A DNA stretch of 64,000 nt from Bacteroidota bacterium (GCA_020161395.1 JAIUOE010000002.1:434001-498000), one strand, 5' to 3'; positions 44,390 to 54,544 are shown, counted from the first letter of the stretch. The notes: generated by a model not told the origin, from the letters alone. Translations and numbers: made by a program.

Positions 44390-45367
44390 TTAAACTGTTT
44401 CAATCAGTTTTTTTACAATATCCACCGAGGTTATACCCTCCGCTTCCGCACTGAAATTAGGGATAATCCTGTGCCGCAGTATCGGATTGAGTACCGACTT
44501 TACATCATCTTTGTTGGGGGTAAACCTTCCATACAACACAGCTCTGGTTTTTGCTGCAAGTATAAGATATTGTGAGGCTCTCGGGCCCGCTCCCCATCTT
44601 ACCCATTCCTTGATGAACTGAGGTGAATCGGGAGTTCCCGGTCTGGTACTGTGAACTATTTTTGCTGCGTACTCGATAATGTTATCAGCTACCGGTACCG
44701 AACGAATCAGCGACTGATAAGAGAGTAATTCGGAAGCAGAAATAACAGGACTGACCACCGGCATAAATGCACTTGTGGTCGATTTGATTATCTCAACCTC
44801 TTCATCGTAAGAAGGATAATCGAGCCACAAATTAAACATAAACCTGTCGAGTTGTGCTTCAGGAAGAGGATATGTCCCCTCCTGTTCAATAGGGTTTTGT
44901 GTGGCAAGAACAAAAAAAGGTGTTTCAAGAGAATAAGTCTTCCCGGCAACCGTCACTTTATATTCCTGCATTGCTTCGAGAAGTGCCGCCTGGGTTTTTG
45001 GCGGAGTTCTGTTTATCTCATCGGCAAGAATCACATTCGAAAAGACCGGTCCGGGAATGAAACGGAATTCACGCCGTCTGGTAATCGGATCTTCCTCAAT
45101 GATGTCGGTACCTGTAATATCAGAGGGCATCAAATCAGGTGTGAACTGAATCCTGCCAAATTTCAGGTCTGTGGCTTCAGCCACCGTTTTGATAAGAAGA
45201 GTTTTTGCGAGACCGGGAACCCCAACCAGCAGACAGTGACCGCGGGAAAGGAGTGAAATTAGAAGCTGTTCGACGATGTCTGTCTGACCGACAATTACCT
45301 TGCCGATTTCAGCTTTAACTGTGTTAAACTTCTCGTTAATCTCCCGTACGAGTGTTACTTCGTCCAA
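44390..45367 (-). CDS. MoxR-family AAA+ ATPase
   Basis: 325 residues. Walker A 'LLVGVPGLAKTLLIKT' (about 35-50), 'GRIQFTPDLMPSDITG', Walker B 'NVILADEINRTPPKTQAALLEAMQE', then 'LATQNPIEQEGTYPLPEAQLDRFMF', all typical of MoxR. These ATPases act as chaperones or activators, usually with a VWA-domain partner, which is not adjacent here. It lies 10 bases downstream of a parvulin gene, so it may act with those folding factors. Confidence 0.94.
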   Translation of the reverse strand: MDEVTLVREINEKFNTVKAEIGKVIVGQTDIVEQLLISLLSRGHCLLVGVPGLAKTLLIKTVAEATDLKFGRIQFTPDLMPSDITGTDIIEEDPITRRREFRFIPGPVFSNVILADEINRTPPKTQAALLEAMQEYKVTVAGKTYSLETPFFVLATQNPIEQEGTYPLPEAQLDRFMFNLWLDYPSYDEEVEIIKSTTSAFMPVVSPVISASELLSYQSLIRSVPVADNIIEYAAKIVHSTRPGTPDSPQFIKEWVRWGAGPRASQYLILAAKTRAVLYGRFTPNKDDVKSVLNPILRHRIIPNFSAEAEGITSVDIVKKLIETV

Positions 45368-45377
45368 TTCAACCCCT

Positions 45378-46652
45378 TTATTTGATCTCCCAAAAGATTT
45401 TTGTTTTCAAATCATTCAACCATTCCTGCTCAAGTCTCTTCTGCTTGTACATGACTGCCAATTCCTTAATCTCATCATAATCTATTTCAAGGTTTGGCTC
45501 GTGTCTCGGAATTCTTGAATCAAGCTTTACTATGTGATAGCCATATTCATCCTGTCCGTAATCGATTCTTTTAGGGAAACTTATTTCGCCCTCTTTGATT
45601 CTGGCTACCGTTTCCTTTAAAGCAGCATCCAGTTTATCAATAAAGAATGTGCCGAGTACACCACCCGATTTGGAGGTTCTCTGATCCTGGCTGTATTTTT
45701 TGGCGTAAAACTTAAAATCACCTTTGTCTCTGACCAGGGTATCACGAAGATCGGTGAGGAAATTGATCAGTTCATAATCTGTCTGTTCATCAGGTTTTAC
45801 TCTCACAAGGATGTGACGAGTCTTAATCTGCTCACCTCTCCGGTCGAGTAACTGTATGATGTGGTATCCGGCAGGAGATTCAATCACACCTGACATTTCA
45901 CCAACTCTCAGTCTGAATGCCACCGACTCATATTCGGGGAAGAGCATACCTCTTGCCGTAAATCCGATATCACCACCATTGACGGCACTTCCCGGATCAT
46001 CTGAATATCTCTTTGCAAGTTCTCCAAAATCAGCACCGTTTTTCAACGAATCGAGGAGTTTGTTGGCAAAATCAACAGCAATTTTCATGATCCGTTCCGA
46101 CTTGGAGGGGGAACGGAAGATATGTGAGATTTTTACCTTTTCAGGGGTTGTGCCGAGACTGTCGCGATACTTCGCAAAAAACTCTTCCACTTCCCTTCTG
46201 CTTACTTCGATTGTGCCAAACTTTTTATCCTGAGCTTTTTTCATCAGCAGATTCTTCTCGATCTCGGGCTCAAGTTCTTTTTTGATCTGTGCCATCGACT
46301 TGTTGTATGTTTTCTCGACCGCTTCCTCGGAACCGAACTGCTTTATAAGCTGAGAAACCTGATAAGTCATATACTGATCAATTTCGGGTTTGGTTACGAT
46401 TATCGAATCGAGAATCGCATAAGCATAGAGAAGTTTTTCCTCTATCATACTGTTAAGCACTGCAGCAAGAAAAGCAGGATTGTCAGGATTTTCACCTGTC
46501 CTCTTTGCTTCAATGGCAGCACGGAGCGAAACTTCACTCTGGAGAATAACATCATTGTCAACAATTGCTGCAATTTTTTCTGCAACCTCTTGTGAAAAAA
46601 GTGTTCCCCCTCCGAAAAGGAGAAGGAACACCAGTAAAGCTTTTTTAAGCAT
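45378..46652 (-). CDS. SurA-like periplasmic peptidyl-prolyl isomerase
   Basis: 424 residues. Signal peptide (cleavage near 'GTLFSQE', about 20), an N-terminal SurA-type helical chaperone domain, then two parvulin domains: 'KISHIFRSPSKSERIM...GDIGFTARGMLFPEYESVAF' (about 175-275) and 'IKTRHILVRV...GGVLGTFFIDKLDAAL' (about 278-385). It helps fold outer-membrane proteins, which suits the beta-barrel receptors and cargo in this window. Same strand as the larger parvulin upstream, 25 bases away, and MoxR downstream, forming a folding/chaperone cluster. Confidence 0.92.
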   Translation of the reverse strand: MLKKALLVFLLLFGGGTLFSQEVAEKIAAIVDNDVILQSEVSLRAAIEAKRTGENPDNPAFLAAVLNSMIEEKLLYAYAILDSIIVTKPEIDQYMTYQVSQLIKQFGSEEAVEKTYNKSMAQIKKELEPEIEKNLLMKKAQDKKFGTIEVSRREVEEFFAKYRDSLGTTPEKVKISHIFRSPSKSERIMKIAVDFANKLLDSLKNGADFGELAKRYSDDPGSAVNGGDIGFTARGMLFPEYESVAFRLRVGEMSGVIESPAGYHIIQLLDRRGEQIKTRHILVRVKPDEQTDYELINFLTDLRDTLVRDKGDFKFYAKKYSQDQRTSKSGGVLGTFFIDKLDAALKETVARIKEGEISFPKRIDYGQDEYGYHIVKLDSRIPRHEPNLEIDYDEIKELAVMYKQKRLEQEWLNDLKTKIFWEIK

Positions 46653-46677
46653 TAATAGTCTCTGTATAAAATAATTG

Positions 46678-48669
46678 TTAGTTCTTGAAGGCTTCTTTCA
46701 ATGCATCATAGAAATAGACCGGTTTATATTTCGCTTTGAGCGAATTGATATAAACATTCTCAAGATTTTTCTGTTCCTGCTCATTGTAACCGCTTAATAC
46801 TTCCGGTTTTGCTTCCTCGTAAGTCTTAGTGCGGCTTTTGTCTTTTTTGTAAACTTTGATGATCGAGAAACCACCGTCAATGCTGAATGGAGCGGTAATA
46901 AATCCCTCAGGGTGTTTATTAGCTTCCTGATAGAGGTTGTTGAAGTTAACATCCTGAAGTGGATGTTTCCCCATTTTGCCTCTCATGTTGCTTCTTTCGG
47001 TGTATTTGCCGGCGAGTGACTCGAAGTCAGCTCCGGAAATTGCTTCTTTGTAGATTGATTTCGCAAGTGAATCGGTTTTAACAAAAATTTCACCAAATTC
47101 AACTCTGTCGGGCCAGTTGTATCCTGCTTTGTGAGCATCGTAGTACTGAACGAGGTATGTGCTGTCGCTTTTTATTTTGTTCCAAACCTCCAGTTCCTGA
47201 AGTTTGAAAATATAGATACCGTTTCTGTAGTCTTCCATCAGTCTGGCGAAATCTTCATTTCTTTTCGGCAGATATTTTGCATCTATTTCGAGAACCTTGT
47301 CGTTCGCCATCTTCACAGCACCTTCACTCAGCATGCTAAAAGTGAAAGGTTTACTTATGAATTCGAATCTTTTGTTCATGTTGGCTACAAGCGAATCGAG
47401 CGGGTATGTCACATTTTCAATAGTGAAGGCAACGGAATCTTTGTAGTCGTTTCTCCACTCTGCATTAAAATAACCTTTGGTAATGTCGACTGTGTCACCG
47501 ATCGATTCGAGAAGGGCAAACAACTGTTCGTTTTCAGTGAAATTGTATCTGTCTCTGGTTTTCTTCAGGAGTTCGGCATATTCGTTGTTATACCTGATCT
47601 GGCGGTACATTTTCTTCAGGTTTTCTTTGTCTTCGTCAAAGGAAGGATAAGGTTTGATCTCGGTGACCATGATCAGATGAAGACCGTAACCTGTTTTTAC
47701 TACAGGGGAAAGCTGACCAAGTTTCAGGTTGAATGCCGCTTCATCAAACTCGGGTACCATCATTCTTCTCTCAAAAAACCCGAGGTCACCTCCGGATGAT
47801 TTTGATCCAGGATCATCTGAATAAACTCTTGCCAGATCGCTGAAATTCTCACCGTTTTTCAATCTCTGAACAACTGTATCCATTCTTGCTGTAGCATATG
47901 CAGTATCCTGATTACCGTTCGGATCAAGATAATTGATGAGTATGTGACTTGCCCTGATCTGCGGAACTCTGTCTCTGATCTCGGTTACTTTAATCAGATG
48001 GTAGCCAAACCTTGTAGTCACCACTCCAGGATACACCTGACCGGGTGCGAGTGTATAGGCTGCATCTTCAAATTCAGGAACGATCATTCCCGAAGTGATA
48101 TAATAAATATCTCCGCCATTTTTGGCACTGTATTCGTCTTTTGAAAATTCGGCAGCCAGTTTCTCAAAACTTTCACCTGCATTTATTCTTTTTAAGAGTC
48201 CCTCAAGCAACAACTTGGGTTCCTCTGAATCCAATGAATCAGGTCTGGTCATAATATGACTTACTCTGAGTTCTTTTTTTCTTCTTTCCCACATCTGTTT
48301 AACTGCGGGCTCTATCAATTCTTTCTCAACAATGTAGGTCTGACCAACCTGTTTGAGGTAATCATCAAGTTCCTGATTCATTGCCTGATCTTTATCGAAT
48401 CCCCTTTCGACACCATCCAGAAGTTTCATTTTGAAATTGGTATAAACCTCAAGGAAATTTTTCAGTTTTTCCTGATCATCTTTCCTTGCGTTTTCAACCC
48501 CGCCAACTGTCTTGGCATATGCTCTTTCAAATTCAGAAAGTGTAACTTTATTGTTTTGTTTGTTCGCTCCGGTGAATTCAGCCACTGCGGTCTGTCCACC
48601 ACCTGAACATGCTGAAAGGAAAAATCCGGCAAGTAATGTCAAGCTAATAAACAATGTTTTTTTCAACAT
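46678..48669 (-). CDS. Large lipoprotein peptidyl-prolyl isomerase (PpiC/SurA type)
   Basis: 663 residues. A lipoprotein signal ('LLAGFFLSACSGGG', lipid Cys21) is followed by a SurA-like N-domain and two clear parvulin domains ('LRVSHIMTRPDS...GGDIYYITSGMIVPEFEDAAY', about 135-235; 'IRASHILINYL...GGDLGFFERRMMVPEFDEAAF', about 240-340). A degenerate third ('RVEFGEIFVKTDSLAK...GKMGKHPLQDVNF', about 545-640) is near the C-terminus. It should be a membrane-anchored folding factor acting with the smaller parvulin directly downstream. A 5' leader hairpin precedes the start. Confidence 0.9.
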   Translation of the reverse strand: MLKKTLFISLTLLAGFFLSACSGGGQTAVAEFTGANKQNNKVTLSEFERAYAKTVGGVENARKDDQEKLKNFLEVYTNFKMKLLDGVERGFDKDQAMNQELDDYLKQVGQTYIVEKELIEPAVKQMWERRKKELRVSHIMTRPDSLDSEEPKLLLEGLLKRINAGESFEKLAAEFSKDEYSAKNGGDIYYITSGMIVPEFEDAAYTLAPGQVYPGVVTTRFGYHLIKVTEIRDRVPQIRASHILINYLDPNGNQDTAYATARMDTVVQRLKNGENFSDLARVYSDDPGSKSSGGDLGFFERRMMVPEFDEAAFNLKLGQLSPVVKTGYGLHLIMVTEIKPYPSFDEDKENLKKMYRQIRYNNEYAELLKKTRDRYNFTENEQLFALLESIGDTVDITKGYFNAEWRNDYKDSVAFTIENVTYPLDSLVANMNKRFEFISKPFTFSMLSEGAVKMANDKVLEIDAKYLPKRNEDFARLMEDYRNGIYIFKLQELEVWNKIKSDSTYLVQYYDAHKAGYNWPDRVEFGEIFVKTDSLAKSIYKEAISGADFESLAGKYTERSNMRGKMGKHPLQDVNFNNLYQEANKHPEGFITAPFSIDGGFSIIKVYKKDKSRTKTYEEAKPEVLSGYNEQEQKNLENVYINSLKAKYKPVYFYDALKEAFKN

Positions 48670-48686
48670 TAACGGCTCCCGATTAT

Positions 48687-48718
48687 TTACAGATTACCCG
48701 GAACTCTCTCCGGGTCTG
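48687..48718 (-). promoter_or_regulatory. Hairpin in the leader of the large parvulin gene
   Basis: On the - strand a perfect 7-bp stem ACCCGGA / TCCGGGT with a 6-base loop, extended by ACAG / CTGT arms with a bulge, lies about 20 bases before the ATG, after the subtilase stop. No T run follows, so it is more likely an mRNA leader structure or a factor-type stop than an intrinsic terminator. Confidence 0.4.
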
Positions 48719-48820
48719 TTCTATTTATGGTTTATAAATGATTGTTTTATTTAATAATTATAAAAAATCGTGACAACAATGTTACCGAATTGCAGGCTCA
48801 AAATCAAGGTTAATAAAAAG

Positions 48821-50572
48821 TTACTTTGAAAGAACAATCTTTACAACTTTTGAGCTTTTCGAGGTTTTTAATTTTACAAAATAGACTCCCGAATTCAATC
48901 CACCAGCTTCAACATCAATTGTGTGTCTGCCGGGTTCGAAAAATCCTCTCCCGAGTCTTTTTACTTTCTCGCCCGTCGCATTATAAAGATCTATCGTCAG
49001 TTCGGATATCGATGACAATTCAAAATCAATTTTCGTTGAGGGGTTGAAAGGATTCGGGTAATTTCCGTAAACTCTTATGTCTGAAGGCGTTTGAGCCGCA
49101 TCATCGATGTTCATGGCAGGAATTGAGTTCAATGCTGCAAGTCCGTTTATGATCCCCCAGCCATACTCTCTGTTTGGATTCGAAGCGTTGTCTGCTGTCG
49201 AGCAAAGCGAGTTCGCAAGTTCCACAGGAGAGATGTTTGGTCTTTGGGAAAGGATGAGTGCCCCCACACCGGCAGCCAAAGGACATGAGAACGAGGTACC
49301 TGAAGATTGTGAATATCCATTCAGTGTATAAGAACTCGCAACCCTGACTCCCTGACCCATCGCCATTATATCCGGTTTTATGCGACCGTCAACTGTCAAA
49401 CCGACGCTTGAGAAATATGCCCGTGCACGGGATGCATCGACAGCACCAACTGAGATAACACTGTCACCATCTGCTGGTGCACCAAGAGTATTGTGAGTTG
49501 CATCCATTCCTTCATTACCGGCAGAAACAAAAACAGCTATCCCTTTTGAAACAGCGAGGTCAGCAGCTCTTGTGATTCTTGCCGTGTTTCCATCCATATC
49601 CTGCCATGTGTAACTCTGAAACGGAGGGTCATACTCAAGGTATCCAAGCGATGATGTTGCCAAATCGGCACCGAGGCTGTCTGCCCACTCGATACCTGCT
49701 ATCCAGTTGTCCTCTTCTATTGGAGTTTCACTGTCGGTATTTTCAGTCTTGGCAAGGAGATAAGAGGCACCATATGCAGGACCGATCAGTTTCCCCGGTT
49801 TGTATCCGCCAATTGCCGAGAGTACATTCGTTCCGTGACTGCCGCTTCCCATATCAAGACTGTCACCAACACCACCGTCGTTGTTCACAAAATCCCATTT
49901 GTCCAAAATTGTCATTTGCGAAAACGATTCATGCTGCAAATTGTTAAAACCGGCATCCAGAACACAAATAGTTACACCCGCACCTGTGACACCGAGGTTG
50001 TGCATCGCCGGCACCGACATCATCTGATTTTGTGTCAGGCTCTGACCGTAATCAAGATCAAATTTATCTTTATTGTCAAGGATCATTTTTGTCTGATCAA
50101 CAGAAGGAGCCTCGATAAGGTCACTAGAATACTTCTTGGAAAACCGCACAACAAGATCAATATGACTCACAAAAGGAAGTTTTTCAATCTTCAGTACTTC
50201 CGACTTTGCAACATACATGCTGACACTGTTCAGCCATTTTGACTTTCCTTTTACCTGCAACCCCATCTTCTGAAACTCGTCGATGTATCCGGAATAAACC
50301 GGCAGGTCGGTTTCGTCAATTAAATTTTGCTCGCTCTTGAATTTTCGTCTTCTTTCAATCGATTTTTGTGTAACCACAAGTGAAGGGTTTTTAAGGTACT
50401 TTTCGGTGGAAGGACCCTTGTCCTTGAAAAAGACCCAGCAGAGAACGGAGTCTGTGTCAGACATCCTTCCAACGACCGTCTCCATCGATCTGGACAGTTT
50501 TGAAGTGGAATAATTTCCCTGAAATGCAATCAGAACAAGGAAAAGGAAAGGGATGAGAGAAAGTTTTTTCAT
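48821..50572 (-). CDS. S8 subtilisin-like peptidase with T9SS sorting domain (copy 1)
   Basis: 583 residues: signal peptide, a pro-region, then a subtilase domain with catalytic Asp near 202 ('CVLDAGFNN'), His near 245 ('SGSHGTNVLSA') and Ser near 427 ('GTSFSCPLAAG'). It ends in a type A sorting domain ('YGNYPNPFNPSTKIDFELS', 'LNSGVYFVKLKTSKSSKVVKIVLSK'). It is an exported endopeptidase. A close paralogue lies directly upstream (one shared base between its stop and this start), indicating tandem duplication and joint expression. Confidence 0.94.
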   Translation of the reverse strand: MKKLSLIPFLFLVLIAFQGNYSTSKLSRSMETVVGRMSDTDSVLCWVFFKDKGPSTEKYLKNPSLVVTQKSIERRRKFKSEQNLIDETDLPVYSGYIDEFQKMGLQVKGKSKWLNSVSMYVAKSEVLKIEKLPFVSHIDLVVRFSKKYSSDLIEAPSVDQTKMILDNKDKFDLDYGQSLTQNQMMSVPAMHNLGVTGAGVTICVLDAGFNNLQHESFSQMTILDKWDFVNNDGGVGDSLDMGSGSHGTNVLSAIGGYKPGKLIGPAYGASYLLAKTENTDSETPIEEDNWIAGIEWADSLGADLATSSLGYLEYDPPFQSYTWQDMDGNTARITRAADLAVSKGIAVFVSAGNEGMDATHNTLGAPADGDSVISVGAVDASRARAYFSSVGLTVDGRIKPDIMAMGQGVRVASSYTLNGYSQSSGTSFSCPLAAGVGALILSQRPNISPVELANSLCSTADNASNPNREYGWGIINGLAALNSIPAMNIDDAAQTPSDIRVYGNYPNPFNPSTKIDFELSSISELTIDLYNATGEKVKRLGRGFFEPGRHTIDVEAGGLNSGVYFVKLKTSKSSKVVKIVLSK

Positions 50573-52296
50573 TATTTCAGTAAACTTAATTTTTGTGTGT
50601 AAATTCTATTGCCGTCATTCAATAAAAGAAAATAATTTCCTGAAGAAAGTCCGGAAGCGTCCAACTGTATTTTACCCGTTCCGGCTGAATATGTTCCTTC
50701 TGTTACCATTTTAACCAGTTCTCCGGATGAATTATAAAGCTTTAGCGAAATAAATTTTTCAACCGGAAGTGTAAACTGAATGGTAGTTACCGGGTTAAAG
50801 GGATTTGGATAATTTCCGAGAAGTATGATGTCTGAGGGGACAGCACTTTTGCCGTCCTCAAGACCTGATGGGACATTATCAATCGCTGCAACAGCATTCA
50901 TTATTCCCCAGCCCATCAACCTGTCGGGTGAGTTTGGCTGAGAAGCAGTATTCCGTAAAATCTGTCTGATCTGGATTGGATCCAGATTCGGGTTCTTTTG
51001 AAGCATGAGAGCAGCTATTCCTGCTGCAATCGGACATGCAAGCGAAGTTCCTGAAGTGTAGGTGTATGAGGTTCTACCCCCTGGTGCAGCAGCATAAACC
51101 GAAGATCCAACCGCCATCATGTCAGGTTTTATTCTTCCGTCAAAAGTCAATCCAACGCTGCTGAAACCTGATCTGGCTCCCTGTGCTGTTATGGAACCGA
51201 TCGAAATTACAGAATCACCGTCTGCTGGTGCTGCGAGAGTATTCTGCGTCGCGTGAAAACCGTTGTTCCCGGCACTGTTGAATACAACAATTCCTTTTGA
51301 CACCGCGAGATCGGCTCCCTTTGTAATGCGGGCAGTATTTCCATCCATATCCTGCCAGGTATAACTGGTAAACGGAGGGTCAAAATCGAGATAAACAAGT
51401 GAAGTGGAAGTGACATCTACACCAATTGAATCAGCCCACTCGGCAGCGGCAATCCAGAAATCCTCTTCTGCAGGTGTTTCTGAATCGGTATTCTCGGTTT
51501 TCGCAAGAAGGTAATTTGCCCTGTAAGCAGTTCCGATCAGCTTGCCCGGCTTGTAACCACCAATTACAGAAAGTGTGGAAGTGCCATGAGAACCGTTTCC
51601 CATACCACCATCGCCAACATCGGGGTCGTTGTTTACGAAATCCCATGTGGAAACTATCCTGAGTGAATCATACACCTCGTGAGCAAGATTGTTAAATCCC
51701 GCATCCATCAGACAAATAAAAATACCTGATCCGTCATATCCCATATTATGTGCGGCAGGGATCTGCTGAGGAGCAAGCTGGGCAAGTGATTCACCATAAT
51801 CAAGCGCACTGGTAGTCTGATTAAAGAAATTTCCGTTAAAAAATGAATTATCAGTTTCTTTGCTAACCTTGGAAGCGGTTCGTCCCTTGGCAACAGGACT
51901 GATTTTCTTCACAAAATTCTTTTCTGCAAGTTGAATCAGCATATTTCTGTCAGCATTTACAGTGACCGAATTAAACCATTTTGATTTGCTTGTTATTCTG
52001 ATTCCCGATGCTTCCAAATCCTGCAAGTATCCCATCCACAGCGGAAGATCGGTCTCATTTATGGCATTACCTCTGAGAGCCCGTCTTTCAATCGATCTTT
52101 TGCTCAGAAATGATTCCGGGTTCGAAAGCATGTTCAGGTTTTCACCTTTGTCGACAAGATCCACCCATACCTTTACCGATCCGGTATTCCCATGGTTTGC
52201 CAGCCAGCCATTCAGTTCGGGGGAGAACTTTCCGGCGATGCTGCCTTGAGAGTAAGCCAGTACAGGAAAAATAACGATCAGAAAAAACTTTTTCAT
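50572..52296 (-). CDS. S8 subtilisin-like peptidase with T9SS sorting domain (copy 2)
   Basis: 574 residues, same build as its downstream neighbour: signal peptide, pro-region with 'LSKRSIERRALRGNAINETDLP', subtilase triad Asp near 197 ('CLMDAGFNN'), His near 237 ('GNGSHGTSTLS') and Ser near 416 ('GTSLACPIAAG'). The sorting domain is 'LGNYPNPFNPVTTIQFTLP' to 'KLSLLK'. The two are similar along the whole length (for example both have 'YKPGKLIG' and 'YLLAKTENTDSETP'), so they are paralogues that have begun to diverge. Upstream neighbour is metG, 8 bases away. Confidence 0.94.
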   Translation of the reverse strand: MKKFFLIVIFPVLAYSQGSIAGKFSPELNGWLANHGNTGSVKVWVDLVDKGENLNMLSNPESFLSKRSIERRALRGNAINETDLPLWMGYLQDLEASGIRITSKSKWFNSVTVNADRNMLIQLAEKNFVKKISPVAKGRTASKVSKETDNSFFNGNFFNQTTSALDYGESLAQLAPQQIPAAHNMGYDGSGIFICLMDAGFNNLAHEVYDSLRIVSTWDFVNNDPDVGDGGMGNGSHGTSTLSVIGGYKPGKLIGTAYRANYLLAKTENTDSETPAEEDFWIAAAEWADSIGVDVTSTSLVYLDFDPPFTSYTWQDMDGNTARITKGADLAVSKGIVVFNSAGNNGFHATQNTLAAPADGDSVISIGSITAQGARSGFSSVGLTFDGRIKPDMMAVGSSVYAAAPGGRTSYTYTSGTSLACPIAAGIAALMLQKNPNLDPIQIRQILRNTASQPNSPDRLMGWGIMNAVAAIDNVPSGLEDGKSAVPSDIILLGNYPNPFNPVTTIQFTLPVEKFISLKLYNSSGELVKMVTEGTYSAGTGKIQLDASGLSSGNYFLLLNDGNRIYTQKLSLLK

Positions 52297-52304
52297 CTTG
52301 CTTT

Positions 52305-54362
52305 TTACTTTACTTTAGTGCTGTTTTTGATTGTACCCGCCACTTCTACAACATTCAAACCACCATCAGGAGTTTCAACTGCAAGGATCATACCTTGTGA
52401 TTCGAGACCCATCAGCTTTGCCGGCTTAAGATTGGCAACCACAATCACTTTTTTGCCGATTAAATCTTCAGGATTGTAAGCCTTTCCGATCCCGGCTATC
52501 ACCTGTCGCTTCTCTTTGCCGAAAGAGACCTGTACCTTTATCAGTTTCTCACTTTTCTTCACTCTCTCTGCCTCAACTATTTCGGCAACACGAAGATCAG
52601 TTTTGAAAAAGTCGTCGATGGAAATTGATTCAATTTTTTCAAAATCCTCTTCTTCAACAGGTTCAGGAGCAGTTTTTTGCTTTATCTCTTCAATTTCACT
52701 GTCTTCGATCTTCTTAAACAAAATCTCGGGGGTTCCGAGCACTTCGCCTTCAACAAGATTCAGCTTTCCGGCATTCAGCCATTCAACAGATCTTTTATTG
52801 AGCATCTTAAGAATTTTTGCCGATGTGTTCGGGATGACCGGCATAAAAAGTTCTGCCAGGGTGTATATCGTCTGAACACAGAGATGAAGTGTTGTTGAAC
52901 ACCTTTCCCTGTCACTTTTCAGAGTTTTCCAGGGCTCGGAATCGTTGAAATATTTGTTTCCGGCTCTCGCAAGATTCATCACTTCAAGGGTTGCATCCTT
53001 GAATCTGTATTGCTCCATCAGTTCAGCTATTTTAGACGGATGATCCTCAAGCATGTTCAGAAGCTCGTTATCCCTCTCGTCAAGCGTATACAGAGGCGGC
53101 ACTTTACCTTCAAAGTTTTTATGGATGAAGGTTAATGTCCTGTTTACAAAATTTCCGAGTATATCGGCAAGTTCATTATTGTGTTTTGCCTGAAAATCTT
53201 TCCACGAAAAATCGGTATCACGGTACTCGGGTGCATTCATCGTAAGCGTATAACGCAAAGAATCAGCCTCAAATTTTGCGAGAAAGTCGATAACATCAAT
53301 GCCCCATTTCCTGCTTTTGGAGAATTTTTTCCCTTCAAAGTTCAGGAACTCATTTGCAGGCACATTCTGTGGGAGAACGAATTTTTCAGAATGTCTGTCG
53401 TTCCATGCCATTAGAAGGGCAGGAAAAATTATTGTGTGAAAAACGATGTTGTCTTTCCCGATAAATGCCACATATTTAGTGTCGGAGTCCTGCCAGTAAT
53501 CACGCCAGCCATCTTCTTCACCGCGATGTTTAAACAACTCTTTTGTAGCGGAAATATAGCCAAGAACTGCTTCAAACCAGACATACAAGACTTTATTGTC
53601 CACACCTGCTATCGGAAGCTTCACTCCCCAGTCAAGATCACGGGTGATGGCTCTGTCCTGCAAACCGGCAGTAAACCACCCTTTGCAGTATTGAAGAACA
53701 TTCTCCTTCCAGCCGTATGTCACATCCATCTCGTTCACATACTTTTCAAGCCTCTCCTGAAACTTTCCGAACGGGAAAAACCAGTGGGAGGTCTCCCTCA
53801 GCTCAGGTCTTTCTCCTGTTATTTTGCTGACGGGATTGATAAGTTCCGAGGGATCATAAAGAGAACCACAGTTTTCACATTCGTCACTTCTTGCACTCTC
53901 ATTTCCACATTTCGGACAGGTACCTTCAACATATCTGTCAGGGAGGAACATCTTTCGGGAATTGTCATAAAACTGCATCGACTTCTTTTCAACGAGAAGT
54001 CCGCTGTTATAATATTCGAGAAAAAATTCAGTTGCCGTTTTGTGATGCTCAGGAATGCTTGTCCGGCTGTAGATGTCGAAACTCATCCCGAATTTATCGA
54101 AAGACTCTTTGTTTATTGTATGAAAACGGTCAATAATTACATTAGGTGAAACCTTTTCATTATCTGCGGTTATGGTTATCGGTACTCCATGTTCATCAGA
54201 TCCGCAGACAAATATAATGTCTCTTCCTCTAAGACGCTGATATCTTACATATGTGTCTGCAGGAAGATATGCTCCTGCGAGGTGCCCAAGATGTATTGGC
54301 CCGTTTGCGTAGGGAAGTGCGGCGGTTACCAATATCTTTTCGTGACTCAAATTCTTATCCAT
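52305..54362 (-). CDS. metG: Methionyl-tRNA synthetase with C-terminal tRNA-binding domain
   Basis: 685 residues. HIGH motif in 'AALPYANGPIHLGHLAGAYLPADTY' split around residues 13-37; zinc knuckle 'CPKCGNESARSDECENCGS'; KMSKS as 'KFSKSRKWGIDV'. The last ~110 residues ('DDFFKTDLRVAEIVEAERVKKSEKL' to 'NLKPAKLMGLESQGMILA') are an EMAP/Trbp111-type tRNA-binding domain. It charges initiator and elongator tRNA(Met). The acidic linker before the last domain (about 555-575) joins the two parts. Confidence 0.97.
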   Translation of the reverse strand: MDKNLSHEKILVTAALPYANGPIHLGHLAGAYLPADTYVRYQRLRGRDIIFVCGSDEHGVPITITADNEKVSPNVIIDRFHTINKESFDKFGMSFDIYSRTSIPEHHKTATEFFLEYYNSGLLVEKKSMQFYDNSRKMFLPDRYVEGTCPKCGNESARSDECENCGSLYDPSELINPVSKITGERPELRETSHWFFPFGKFQERLEKYVNEMDVTYGWKENVLQYCKGWFTAGLQDRAITRDLDWGVKLPIAGVDNKVLYVWFEAVLGYISATKELFKHRGEEDGWRDYWQDSDTKYVAFIGKDNIVFHTIIFPALLMAWNDRHSEKFVLPQNVPANEFLNFEGKKFSKSRKWGIDVIDFLAKFEADSLRYTLTMNAPEYRDTDFSWKDFQAKHNNELADILGNFVNRTLTFIHKNFEGKVPPLYTLDERDNELLNMLEDHPSKIAELMEQYRFKDATLEVMNLARAGNKYFNDSEPWKTLKSDRERCSTTLHLCVQTIYTLAELFMPVIPNTSAKILKMLNKRSVEWLNAGKLNLVEGEVLGTPEILFKKIEDSEIEEIKQKTAPEPVEEEDFEKIESISIDDFFKTDLRVAEIVEAERVKKSEKLIKVQVSFGKEKRQVIAGIGKAYNPEDLIGKKVIVVANLKPAKLMGLESQGMILAVETPDGGLNVVEVAGTIKNSTKVK

Positions 54363-54498
54363 AAATTTGTTTTTAAAAACATTAAATATAGTGAATTTTT
54401 GTGCAAATCCGTTGGGTCAGTCTCTTCCGGGAACAATTCCCTCTTTGAGATTTTCCCGTCCTGTGTCGTTCAATTTCAAATATTACTCTAATTATACC

Positions 54499-54506
54499 TA
54501 TTTTTG
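54499..54506 (+). promoter_or_regulatory. Possible -7 element (TATTTTTG) before the DUF1207-like gene
   Basis: TATTTTTG fits TAnnTTTG and lies 38 bases before the ATG at 54545 in the 182-base gap divergent from metG. A weak TTTC is 21 bases upstream. Support is modest. Confidence 0.3.
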
Positions 54507-54544
54507 ACACCGAAAATAATTTTAACACCGAAACAATTTACAGA

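Noticed and set aside
47131-47799. 222-residue + strand frame
   Set aside because: Antisense shadow of the large parvulin gene; Phe/Val-rich composition is that of a reversed coding frame.
53436-54149. 237-residue + strand frame
   Set aside because: Antisense shadow of metG, whose zinc and HIGH motifs are intact.
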